DNA of 64,000 bases from positions 2,762,241 through 2,826,240 of the forward strand of contig NZ_JAUFQF010000004.1 in assembly GCF_030409635.1 (NCBI RefSeq). The letters run 5' to 3'. Position 1 is the stretch's first letter; every line of letters begins with the position of its first letter. This stretch comes from Vibrio agarivorans. Its GTDB lineage: Bacteria; Pseudomonadota; Gammaproteobacteria; Enterobacterales; Vibrionaceae. The notes beneath the pieces are model-generated. The model was not told the origin of the DNA. It did not search any database and saw nothing but the letters and a program-made list of their open reading frames with translations. Below are positions 27,566-35,565 of the stretch, in pieces. Position numbers and translations under genes: made by a program.

Positions 27566-27725
27566 GTATATCTCAATAGTTTGATTGTGTTAGAAAGAGA
27601 GCTACTAAATAAGGAATGAAGAAAAAGGTATCGCAGGGCTGGATGGAGATGATAAATCAAATCGATAGAGAACTGAGAAAAGCTTGAACTAAATAAGTTA
27701 CCAATAGCTCACTGTTTGAGCTGAC
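27566..27725 (-). promoter_or_regulatory. Probable structured csp 5' leader
   Basis: AT-rich leader ahead of csp. A 6-bp hairpin (27706-27711 with 27717-27722) lies near its likely 5' end. Long leaders of cspA-type genes fold differently in the cold and raise translation; that role is inferred from the family. Confidence 0.4.
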
Positions 27726-28360
27726 ATACACTATACACTGTCTCAACCAAATAGATATACATTTCTTTGTTTATTTTTAATTCTTTAAAATTAGACCGTA
27801 AAATGAACCTCTTACAATGTCCTACATCGGAAAATTAAAAACCCAATAGGCACTCATAGTCATAAGTGTCAACTATACCAGATTAGAGCGGAAGCCTTCT
27901 TATTAGCGATTCGAGCCTAATTGTTTGCTTATCAGTTCGGCTTCTTGCAGAAGCTAGCAGTTTCTACTTTGAACTCAGAAGAAAATGTACGTCGTTGTCG
28001 TTTTATCATTGAACATCTCATTTATGGCGGAGACTTTGCCACCTAATTGGGTATCTAGCATCATTAAATCACTACACAGTTAAGAAAAAGTAGTTCAAAT
28101 AACGTCACTGTGATTTGTTAGGCCAGTTATAGCTAGCAAACTGGGGCAAATTTTTGTTAGTTTGCACCTCTGTATTAACACTGATAAAGTCATAACAGGC
28201 GGTATAGATTGCTTAATCATAGCGTCTAGTCTTGACGGTACAAAACAGGCGTGTTTACCTCAGGTTTTTCCACTTATTAGGGCGTATATGATCACCTTAG
28301 GGTAGTACTATGCGTCGACAACTCCTATACTCGGCTCCTCATCTATAACAAGGTAATAAA
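27726..28360. other. Gene-poor region, about 635 bp
   Basis: Contains the csp promoter on one side and the DUF3010 promoter on the other. A protein-like but short frame at 27921-28046 (no proper start, preceded by a stop) may be a decayed gene end. Nothing else could be supported. Confidence 0.3.
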
Positions 28361-28783
28361 ATGAAAATTTGTGGCGTTGAACTTAGTGGTAATGATGCGA
28401 TTATCAGTCTTCTAACCCTATCTGATGGCGTATTTAATATTCCTGACTGTCGTGTAGCAAAAATTTCCATCGCCGATGCTAATAACACCGACAAGATGAA
28501 GAACTTTCAATTCTCATTTGCAAAGCTGATGCAAGATTATCAGGTTGAGCGTGTCGTTATCCGTCAGCGCCAAACCAAAGGTAAGTTTGCTGGTGGTGCA
28601 GTGGGTTTCAAACTGGAAGCGGCTATTCAGCTTATTGATGGACTTAAGGTGGATGTTATCTCTGCATCAGAAATCAAAGAGGGTCTAAAGCGCAATCCAC
28701 TCAGGTTGCCTTTTAAAGAAACGGGTCTAAAACAGTATCAAGAGCCAGCATTTATGGTGGCCTACGCCTGCATCATGAAGTAG
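28361..28783 (+). CDS. DUF3010 family protein
   Basis: A 140-residue cytoplasmic protein of the DUF3010 family, found in vibrios and related marine bacteria. The N-terminus MKICGVELSGNDAIISLL and the later RQRQTKGKFAGGAVGFKLEAAIQL recall an RNase H-like/RuvC-type fold (strand with acidic residue, then helix), but the full set of catalytic acids was not traced. AAGGTAA precedes the ATG. Single gene. Confidence 0.75.
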   Translation: MKICGVELSGNDAIISLLTLSDGVFNIPDCRVAKISIADANNTDKMKNFQFSFAKLMQDYQVERVVIRQRQTKGKFAGGAVGFKLEAAIQLIDGLKVDVISASEIKEGLKRNPLRLPFKETGLKQYQEPAFMVAYACIMK

Positions 28784-28982
28784 TACAACGCTGCAATATA
28801 AGCCGATAGCGCGTCTAATGTTTTTTTTCGCGCTATTTACTTTTTAGTGGACAAGCAAATCAGGTCATATAGTTATGATTTTTTGCTTGAAAAAGTCAGC
28901 TACAAATCAGAGCTCCCTATCTAACTCACTCCGACTCTTGCAAAATTTGGAGCATTTCAGAGCAGCGAAGTGCCCAGGCTAT

Positions 28983-29180
28983 CTACTTTGGGTTCGCAAT
29001 ACCGAATCTTGTATTGTCAAACAGTACAATAAGGCCGCCTAGAGGATGCATCGTAGGTATGCCTGATACCTCAGTTTGCTCTTCCCAATTGTTGTCTTTA
29101 TCAGTTGTGATCCCAAAGAGGTAGAGTCCTGGTTGTTAAAGTCCCAGATCGTAATTCTATCCTCAAAAAACACTCCACTT
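28983..29180 (-). pseudogene. C-terminal fragment of a decayed protein gene
   Basis: Read on the minus strand, a protein-like stretch GVFFEDRITIWDFNNQ runs to about 29130, then shifts frame to PGLYLFGITTDKDNNW and continues to IPTMHPLGGLIVLFDN and a TAG at 28983-28985. It has no start codon, a stop just upstream, and one apparent frameshift. It looks like the remnant end of a beta-rich protein. The parent family was not recognised. Confidence 0.4.
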
Positions 29181-29189
29181 TAAAGTGAC
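29178..29189. promoter_or_regulatory. 12-bp palindrome upstream of the permease operon
   Basis: CACTTTAAAGTG is a perfect palindrome about 95 bases before the permease start. It could be the operator of a dimeric repressor, but no binding protein can be named. Confidence 0.4.
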
Positions 29190-29281
29190 ACTTTCTAATC
29201 AAAAACAAATCAAATTGAAAAGGTGTGCATCCTTTTCACCCCTGAAACGTGTTAGAGATATACCACCAAGAGAGTGCCAGT

Positions 29282-30268
29282 ATGCTAAACGTTTTTACCT
29301 ATCTTGCCGACTTGCTGACCTATTCCGTTTTCGGTTTGGCCAACAACACTTCGCTTGCGAATGGGGTTCATTTCTTTATTGAAGACACCAGTAAGATCTT
29401 GGTCTTGTTGCTTGTGTTGATTTACCTCATCTCTGCGCTAAGGGCCAGTTTGAGCGTCGACAAAGTTCGCCAATACCTACAAGGCAAACACCGTGGCGTA
29501 GGTTATCTTCTTGGATCTCTGTTTGGGGCAATCACGCCATTTTGTTCATGCAGCTCTATTCCGCTGTTCATGGGCTTTGTCTCGGCACGCATTCCTATTG
29601 GCGTGACTATCGCGTTTTTGATCACTTCACCGCTCATCAATGAAGTCGTAGTCATCATGCTTGGCAGCGTGTTGGGGCTGAGGTTCACCATTATGTACGT
29701 CACTATCGGCATGTTGCTGGGGATGTTTGCGGGTCTTATTCTCGATCTGTTTAAAGCTCACCGTTGGTTGCAACCTTTCCTCGCTAAAGCGTATCAACAA
29801 GCCAATCAATTCGATGAAAGACAAACGGCGGCGCTTGAGTCTGAAATAATGACGATGAAACAACGCCACGAATTTGCAGTAAACGAGACCAGCACCATCT
29901 TCAAACGCATTTGGCTTTGGGTCATCGTTGGGGTGGGCATCGGCGCATTTATTCACGGCTTTGTTCCCGCTGATTGGTTTGAGCAAAACCTTGCGCAAGG
30001 TCAGTGGTGGACAGTGCCACTGGCGACATTGAGCGCCATACCGATCTACACCAACGCATCCGGCATCGTCCCCGTCATGGGGTCTCTGATTGAAAAAGGC
30101 ATGCCGCTTGGCACCACGCTCGCATTCTGTATGGGGGCAGTCGCAGTGAGCTTGCCTGAGTTCATCATGCTCAGACAGGTGATGCAATATAAAATGCTCT
30201 GCGTGATAGCCGGTTATTTGTTGGTGGCGATTTCCATCACGGGTTGGTTTTTTAACTTCTTCTATTAA
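29282..30268 (+). CDS. YraQ/DUF318-type permease
   Basis: A 328-residue integral membrane protein with about eight hydrophobic segments. The motif TPFCSCSSIPLFMGF near residue 85 and a second half with the related IPIYTNASGIVPVMGSL are typical of the UPF0718/YraQ permease family (two inverted halves). Relatives near arsenic genes export organoarsenicals, and the CSCSS motif suggests thiol or metalloid chemistry. Start at ATG 29282 after GAGAG; a TTG 33 bases earlier is the alternative. It is followed after 31 bases by a thioredoxin-fold gene, probably one transcript. Confidence 0.85.
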   Translation: MLNVFTYLADLLTYSVFGLANNTSLANGVHFFIEDTSKILVLLLVLIYLISALRASLSVDKVRQYLQGKHRGVGYLLGSLFGAITPFCSCSSIPLFMGFVSARIPIGVTIAFLITSPLINEVVVIMLGSVLGLRFTIMYVTIGMLLGMFAGLILDLFKAHRWLQPFLAKAYQQANQFDERQTAALESEIMTMKQRHEFAVNETSTIFKRIWLWVIVGVGIGAFIHGFVPADWFEQNLAQGQWWTVPLATLSAIPIYTNASGIVPVMGSLIEKGMPLGTTLAFCMGAVAVSLPEFIMLRQVMQYKMLCVIAGYLLVAISITGWFFNFFY

Positions 30269-30299
30269 TCAAAACGAGCAAAGCTCATAGGGGGCTACA

Positions 30300-30548
30300 A
30301 TGAAAACAATTCAAATTTATGGTTCAGGTTGTAACAACTGCACATTGACAGCAGAGCTTGTCGCTCAAGTCGCACAAGAGTTAGATCAGCAAGTTACTAT
30401 TGAGAAAGTCACCAGCTTAGAAGCGATTATGGAAGCCGGTATCATGAGCACCCCTGGTGTGATGATTGATGGTGAAATTAAACATACGGGCTCGGTGCCA
30501 TCTGTTGATCTAGTTCGCGAACTTCTCAAACAAGATGTTGTAGCGTAA
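30300..30548 (+). CDS. Small CxxC thioredoxin-fold protein
   Basis: An 82-residue redox-active disulfide protein. The active site is GCNNC near residues 10-14 and the cis-Pro loop is MSTPGVMIDGEI. This family commonly sits next to YraQ permeases. It probably reduces or carries a thiol-bound substrate for the permease on the cytoplasmic side. The ribosome site is GGGG. Confidence 0.88.
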   Translation: MKTIQIYGSGCNNCTLTAELVAQVAQELDQQVTIEKVTSLEAIMEAGIMSTPGVMIDGEIKHTGSVPSVDLVRELLKQDVVA

Positions 30549-30632
30549 AGAGAAGAAAAGTACGTCGCGCTGTGAGATATGGTGTATTCAGCATGCGCGA
30601 CGCTCATTGAGATCCAATATCGAGATCCAATA

Positions 30633-31157
30633 ATGAAATGTCTGATGAGTGCATGGCATGATGCCGAACCCAGCTTGTATGGCTGGCTATTAAAGCAAAC
30701 CCAAAATCCGCACGAAGCGGAAGACATTATGCAGGAAGTGTTTCTCAAAGCGTTGGCAAATAGCCAACGCTTTTGTACCTTGCAAGATGGAAAGTCGTGG
30801 CTATTTCGAATGACCAGAAATCAATTTATCGACCATCTCAGGCGCAAGATTCAATCGGTCGAAGTCAACGAATTTGTTATGCCAGCAGAGGTTTCTCCCC
30901 CAATGGTACAACTCCAGCGCTGCCTGCCTAAAGTATTGATGAAACTCTCTGACCATGAGCGTGACGTGATAGAGCAATGCGACCTCAACGGCATGACACA
31001 AAATGATTATGCTGCAGTGCATAATCTCAGTTTACCAGCCGTTAAGGCGCGTTTACGTCGAGCCCGCATCGAACTCAAAATGATTTTGATTGCAGAGTGT
31101 AAAGTCACTCAAGATCAATCAGGCGTATGCGGCTTTCAGTCTTTTCAACCTGAGTAA
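30633..31157 (+). CDS. ECF-type sigma factor, SigZ-like
   Basis: A 174-residue sigma-70 family protein. Region 2 is clear (EAEDIMQEVFLKAL and SWLFRMTRNQFIDHLRR) and region 4 has LSDHERDVIEQCDLNGMTQNDYAAVHNLSLPAVKARLRRAR. The C-terminus carries two Cys (ECK and VCGF), as in SigZ relatives, which might sense redox or metal. No anti-sigma gene follows. It is 84 bases after the thioredoxin-fold gene on the same strand, so it may control the operon. The start is uncertain: ATG 30579 or 30633. Confidence 0.8.
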   Translation: MKCLMSAWHDAEPSLYGWLLKQTQNPHEAEDIMQEVFLKALANSQRFCTLQDGKSWLFRMTRNQFIDHLRRKIQSVEVNEFVMPAEVSPPMVQLQRCLPKVLMKLSDHERDVIEQCDLNGMTQNDYAAVHNLSLPAVKARLRRARIELKMILIAECKVTQDQSGVCGFQSFQPE

Positions 31158-31479
31158 GGCTATCAATTCGTGTCGAAAGTCATGAAGGTTGACTCGCGAA
31201 AGCCCCTAGTTCCAATAATAAAAAACATATCACACCGTTGAAACCTATAGTCTTTAAGAATCAGACGATGACGTATGTGTTTTACTTTTTGACATTCACA
31301 TATCGCTAAGGCACAAAGTTTTCGTATCGAGCAATAAGTGGTAAAATCAAAGTAATTCTGCTGATGGCGCTCGTGGTGGTTTGTGTGACGTTTTGTTCTC
31401 CACATTCCAATCTTATTTTTGATTCCCCACCAGTTCCCCCCACCAGCCTAACCATAAAAACAATAGGTAAATATTTCAT
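31158..31479. other. Intergenic region, 322 bp
   Basis: Carries the promoter of rbgA. No hairpin with a T run was found after the sigma-factor gene, and no RNA gene was recognised. Confidence 0.3.
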
Positions 31480-32424
31480 ATGGTTAATAACACAATTCAA
31501 TGGTTTCCAGGACACATGCACAAAGCACGAAAGGAGATCGAAGAGGCGATCCCTCAAGTTGATGTGATTATTGAAGTTCTGGATGCTCGTATTCCGTTCA
31601 GCAGTGAAAACCCGATGATTTCACAGATCCGTGGCGATAAGCCGGTTGTGAAGGTACTGAATAAACGAGATCTTGCTGACCCGGAGTTAACTGACTTGTG
31701 GATTGCGCACTTTGAGAAAGAGCAAGGTGTAAAAGCAATGGCAATCACCACTTCTAACCCACAAGAAGTACACAAGATCATGGAGCTATGTCGTAAGCTA
31801 GCGCCACACCGTGAAGAGATTGGTAAGAACATTCGTACCATGATTATGGGTATTCCGAATGTTGGCAAATCGACCATCATCAACACCTTGGCTGGCCGCA
31901 CTATCGCTGTAACAGGTAACCAACCGGCTGTGACGCGTCGCCAACAGCGTATTAACCTACAAAATGGCATCGTACTTTCTGATACACCAGGAATTTTGTG
32001 GCCAAAAGTTGAAAACCCTCACAGTGGTTTCCGCCTTGCGGCAACTGGCGCAGTAAAAGATACCGCAATGGAATATGAAGACGTTGCATTCTACACCGTT
32101 GAGTATCTTGCACAGGCCTACCCTGAGCGCTTAATAGAGCGTTATGAAATAGAAGAGATGCCTGAATCTGATCTTGAAATCATGGAAGAAATCGGCCGCC
32201 GCCGTGGGGCACTTCAATCTGGTGGTCGTGTGAATCTGCACAAAGCTTCTGAGATTTTGCTGCACGAGCTTCGCAATGGCACGCTTGGTCAATTGACGCT
32301 GGAGCTTCCTGAAATGATCACCAAAGAGTTGGTTGAAGTCGAAATTGAAGCCGCTCGAAAAGCAGAAGAAAAAGCGAAAAAGAAAGAAGAGCGCCGCAAA
32401 CGTTACTTAAAGAACAAACGCTAG
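31480..32424 (+). CDS. rbgA: Ribosome biogenesis GTPase RbgA/YlqF
   Basis: A 314-residue circularly permuted GTPase. The motif order is G4 (NKRD near residue 61), G1 (GIPNVGKST near 123-131) and G3 (DTPG), as in YlqF/YjeQ relatives. In Bacillus it completes the 50S subunit. The C-terminus is a charged helix (EEKAKKKEERRKR). WFPGHMHKARKEI at the N-terminus is diagnostic. Monocistronic with a strong terminator. Confidence 0.93.
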   Translation: MVNNTIQWFPGHMHKARKEIEEAIPQVDVIIEVLDARIPFSSENPMISQIRGDKPVVKVLNKRDLADPELTDLWIAHFEKEQGVKAMAITTSNPQEVHKIMELCRKLAPHREEIGKNIRTMIMGIPNVGKSTIINTLAGRTIAVTGNQPAVTRRQQRINLQNGIVLSDTPGILWPKVENPHSGFRLAATGAVKDTAMEYEDVAFYTVEYLAQAYPERLIERYEIEEMPESDLEIMEEIGRRRGALQSGGRVNLHKASEILLHELRNGTLGQLTLELPEMITKELVEVEIEAARKAEEKAKKKEERRKRYLKNKR

Positions 32425-32452
32425 TTTCTATCACTCTTCTTCTCATATGACG

Positions 32453-32487
32453 AATAAATAACGCAGACTTGGTCTGCGTTATTTATT
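32453..32487. terminator. Strong bidirectional terminator
   Basis: A perfect 15-bp stem (32453-32467 with 32473-32487) with a 5-nt loop, between convergent rbgA and the CobW gene. Confidence 0.9.
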
Positions 32488-32518
32488 TCAGGTCTGCAAT
32501 TGTCGTTGCGCTCTAGCT

Positions 32519-33499
32519 CTATAGAGAACCCAACTGCAACAGGATTGCCTCTAGCTGATCCCAAGGTAGCAATTGGGTATCAATCACTTCAATTCTCGAT
32601 TCAAACCCACTAAGTGTAAGCTGATTGACCGACAATACTCCGCTCGCCTTATTAAACGCGAAACAGCCTTGGTCAGTATTCATTACGGCTTTGACGCGCT
32701 CTGCCGTTAAATCTGTCAGCATAGAAAACAGCTCATCAAAAGAAAATACCGTTTCTGCACCAAACAGCCAACCACAACTGAAATGTCCTTGCCCTTTGTT
32801 CTCTTTACGCACATAGGCTTGACCTGGAGCAAGCTCGAACTGCGGCTCCATCTGGGCATGTTCGTGGTGATGGGCTTCAACCTTGGTGGGGCTTTGTGCG
32901 AACTGGCTGTTTAATGACAGTAGCTCTAAGCCCATCTCACCTTGGTTGGTTAAGACAACGGCTTGCTTGGCTGGTAGTTGTTTAGAAGCCCAGTCATCAA
33001 AAGCGGTTAATGCGGCGCTGTCACACACGTCGACTTTATTGCCGATCACCACATCTGCACTTGCCAGTTGGTCGTTGAAATTCTGATTTGTGGTGTATTT
33101 CTCATCGAGAAGATTTCGAGGGTCAAGCAGTGCGACCGTAGCTTTCAGGTCGATGTAGTTGCGGTACTGGTCCGAAATCAATGTTGCAACGATTTGCTTA
33201 GGGTGCCCAAGGCCCGTTGGTTCAATGATTAAACGGTCTGGCTTTTGTCTTAGCAGTGCGTTAATGCCTACCGACATTGGCACACCTGCAGTGCAACATA
33301 AACAGCCACCGGGTACTTCTTTAATTAAAGCGCCCTGCTCTGTCAACATGGCTCCGTCGATGCCAATCTCACCGAACTCATTAACCAATACTGCCCACGA
33401 CTCATTTTGTGGTTTATTTTTTAGCAAGTTCAAGATGGCAGTGGTTTTCCCTACACCGAGAAAGCCCGTGATGATATTGGTTGGTACTCTTGACGACAT
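32519..33499 (-). CDS. CobW/YjiA-family GTPase metallochaperone
   Basis: A 326-residue G3E GTPase. Walker A is GFLGVGKTT (residues 12-20), the metal motif GCLCC is at residues 65-69, and NKVD is the base-recognition motif. A His-rich linker (EAHHHEHAQ near residue 220) leads to the C-terminal CobW_C domain. Members insert zinc or other metals into client proteins. The cargo here is unknown; no Zur site was recognised upstream. Confidence 0.9.
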   Translation of the reverse strand: MSSRVPTNIITGFLGVGKTTAILNLLKNKPQNESWAVLVNEFGEIGIDGAMLTEQGALIKEVPGGCLCCTAGVPMSVGINALLRQKPDRLIIEPTGLGHPKQIVATLISDQYRNYIDLKATVALLDPRNLLDEKYTTNQNFNDQLASADVVIGNKVDVCDSAALTAFDDWASKQLPAKQAVVLTNQGEMGLELLSLNSQFAQSPTKVEAHHHEHAQMEPQFELAPGQAYVRKENKGQGHFSCGWLFGAETVFSFDELFSMLTDLTAERVKAVMNTDQGCFAFNKASGVLSVNQLTLSGFESRIEVIDTQLLPWDQLEAILLQLGSL

Positions 33500-33647
33500 C
33501 GGATTGTTCCATTTTCAAATGAACCGTCATTCTAAAGAGTTCAAACAAGCAAAAACAAGGCTTGAAAACGAAAAAAAGCGAATTAAACCCTGTGTTCAAT
33601 TCGCTCTTGTAAAGGTGCAGACTAAAGTCCAACTGAACTCATCAAAG

Positions 33648-34118
33648 CTAAGCTAGGCGACTCATCTTGATAAGAGATTTACCCATAAGCCATTCAATTG
33701 TCTCTGCGCTCTTATCACCAAATTCCACTTCGGCCATGCGGTATAAGCGCTCAACACCTGCTTTTGCAAAATCAGATGCACTTTCAGCGGTGACAATATG
33801 GTGGAAAAGCAGGCGTAAAATTGCCACAAACTCTTCACTGGTTTCTAGCGCGGTGTTCCAGCTTTGGCTAAAACCGTCAATACCGTTTTCTGTATCTAGA
33901 TGAGTAACGAATATTTTAAAGATACGACCATCCATCGCAGCGGCGAAGTCTGTCTTCTTTGGAAAATGATGAGAAATACCCGTTCTTGAGATACCGGTCT
34001 GCTTACTCAATGTGGTGTACGACATCTTGTCGTAACCTAAGGTCAATAACTGCTCCACGACAGCATCCATGATAGTTTGGATCGTGATTTCAGTATCTTC
34101 TTTACTACGCTTTGGCAT
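33648..34118 (-). CDS. luxT: LuxT, TetR-family regulator
   Basis: A 156-residue TetR-type regulator, shorter than most of the family and as long as Vibrio LuxT. The helix-turn-helix TTLSKQTGISRTGISHHFPKKTDF lies near residues 35-60, and the N-terminus MPKRSKEDTEITIQ matches my recollection of LuxT. LuxT acts with quorum-sensing genes in V. harveyi and controls swrZ, siderophore and virulence genes. It has its own promoter in the 400-bp upstream gap. Confidence 0.78.
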   Translation of the reverse strand: MPKRSKEDTEITIQTIMDAVVEQLLTLGYDKMSYTTLSKQTGISRTGISHHFPKKTDFAAAMDGRIFKIFVTHLDTENGIDGFSQSWNTALETSEEFVAILRLLFHHIVTAESASDFAKAGVERLYRMAEVEFGDKSAETIEWLMGKSLIKMSRLA

Positions 34119-34520
34119 TAGTTTGCCTCTTTTATTGTGAGCCCCATAGATTCTCTCAACCGACCCATCTGCGTGGGTATCTGCATATCTAGTTGAGTTA
34201 TCAAAGAAAAGTAATCAATTAATCGATTTCAATCGGCGTGAATAATGAAACATATCAATAATTAACACAATATTAAGTGACCACCTTCTCTTCGTTATCG
34301 TACAACAAACTGCCATTAATTTGACAGCCTTCACAGTAATCTGTAAATGTCATACCAAAGTTTTACACATAAAATTCACGCCTTGTATTGTTGTCCACTC
34401 AACAAAATTAGTAATTTTTGCAAGAACTTTTGCAAGAAAGGTTCAATTGTCTAGCCTTAGACGCCTTAGGTGAGTAATATAGTGTCAAACAACAAAATCT
34501 AATGTTCAGGAGAAGTCGTT
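34119..34520. other. Divergent control region, 402 bp
   Basis: Lies between luxT and the YfcZ-like gene. AT-rich, without hairpins followed by T runs. A promoter for each side is expected. No sRNA was recognised. Confidence 0.3.
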
Positions 34521-34820
34521 ATGAACACGAATGAAGTAGAGAACCAAGTCTGTGAAGCTTGTGGTTGCGCTGGCGAAATGGGTTTCATCATTAAAGAAGG
34601 TGATGATGTATCTGAAGTATCCATCTTTGCTCCAACTAAAGCAGCACTAGAAGCAGAGCTGGCGAAATACGTTGCACTAGCAAAAGAAGTCTGCACAGCA
34701 GTTAAGTTTGAAAGCTCAGATATTGCTGACGATAGCACAGAGCTAACTGCACGCTTCCAATTTGAAGTCAGTGCTGAAAAGCTGATCTTCGAATTGAAGT
34801 CTCGCTCTCTAAGCCGCTAG
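34521..34820 (+). CDS. YfcZ/YiiS family small protein
   Basis: A 99-residue cytoplasmic protein of the YfcZ/YiiS (DUF406) family. The N-terminal Cys cluster (CEACGC near residues 11-16), central ALEAELAKYVALAKEV helix and the closing KLIFELKSRS strand match. Family function is unknown. CAGGAG precedes the ATG. A terminator follows directly. Confidence 0.85.
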   Translation: MNTNEVENQVCEACGCAGEMGFIIKEGDDVSEVSIFAPTKAALEAELAKYVALAKEVCTAVKFESSDIADDSTELTARFQFEVSAEKLIFELKSRSLSR

Positions 34821-34828
34821 TCGATATT

Positions 34829-34857
34829 GGGCTCAGATGCCAACTCTGAGCCCTTTC
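34829..34857 (+). terminator. Terminator after the YfcZ-like gene
   Basis: An 8-bp stem (34829-34836 with 34846-34853), 9-nt loop and TTTCTCTTTC tail. It ends just before the next gene's ATG, so the next gene is either read by read-through or has a promoter inside the YfcZ-like gene. Confidence 0.7.
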
Positions 34858-34863
34858 TCTTTC

Positions 34864-35487
34864 ATGACTCGCCAATACTATAAAACCTCTCTTCTCTCTG
34901 CAGCACTTGCCGCAACGCTAAGCTATGCTCCGGCTAGTTTTAGTCAAGCCTTGAGCTACTATCAGATGCTCAACCACATCGACAATTATGGCAATCTTGA
35001 TCTTCGCAATAAGCCCTACACTCGTCTGCAAGACGGACTCGAGGTAAAAGGCAACTTATTGGTTGCTCGCTCTCCAATTGAAAGATTGCCGAGAGGACTC
35101 AAAGTAGAAGGCAGTCTAGACGCGTCGAACAGCTCAGTGAGCTATATTGCACCGGGCGCCTACATAAGAGGCTTTGCTAACTTCTTAGGTGCGCCGCTTA
35201 CACAGTGGCCAAACGGAGTACGCGTTGGAGGGTATATCAACCTCACCGATACACAAGTCGAAATGCTCCCCCCTAACCTTAGAGTTAAAGGGGATCTCAG
35301 TGTCATTCGAACACCTATGAAAACACTGCCAGAAGGACTGGTGGTAGAAGGTGACCTGTATATTGGAGGCTCACAAATCACTACTTTTCCTGACATGATG
35401 ACCGTCAATGGCAATATTTTTCTCGGTGGAAATCAAATCACGAAGTGGCCAAGCGAATTAAACCTTGGCGGCGCGGTTGCTCGTTGA
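34864..35487 (+). CDS. Exported leucine-rich-repeat-like protein
   Basis: A 207-residue protein with a signal peptide (ending ASFSQA near residue 27) and about eight repeats of roughly 20-23 residues with the pattern LP-x-GL-x-V-x-GxL-x4-T-x-I. That forms a parallel beta stack like bacterial LRR or polymer-like repeats. ATG 34864 is preferred to 34837, which lies in the terminator loop. Periplasmic or surface binding is plausible; the partner is unknown. Confidence 0.75.
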   Translation: MTRQYYKTSLLSAALAATLSYAPASFSQALSYYQMLNHIDNYGNLDLRNKPYTRLQDGLEVKGNLLVARSPIERLPRGLKVEGSLDASNSSVSYIAPGAYIRGFANFLGAPLTQWPNGVRVGGYINLTDTQVEMLPPNLRVKGDLSVIRTPMKTLPEGLVVEGDLYIGGSQITTFPDMMTVNGNIFLGGNQITKWPSELNLGGAVAR

Positions 35488-35504
35488 GCAGCAGGCTAAA
35501 AGAA

Positions 35505-35535
35505 AAAGCTGCAACCCGAGGGCTACAGCTTTGTT
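35505..35535. terminator. Probable bidirectional terminator
   Basis: A 7-bp outer stem (35505-35511 with 35526-35532) with partial inner pairing lies between convergent genes. It is imperfect. Confidence 0.5.
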
Positions 35536-35565
35536 AAGCTACACTAAGTCAAACTGATTCTACGA

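Larger units (their letters stand above)
28784..29281. other. Intergenic region, 498 bp, holding a decayed gene end
   Basis: Contains the minus-strand pseudogene fragment at 28983 and a 12-bp palindrome at 29178. The promoter of the permease operon must lie between 29180 and 29270. Confidence 0.4.

Noticed and set aside
29627..30187. Long minus-strand frame inside the permease gene
   Set aside because: His/Arg/Cys-rich shadow translation opposite a clear membrane protein; no ribosome site.
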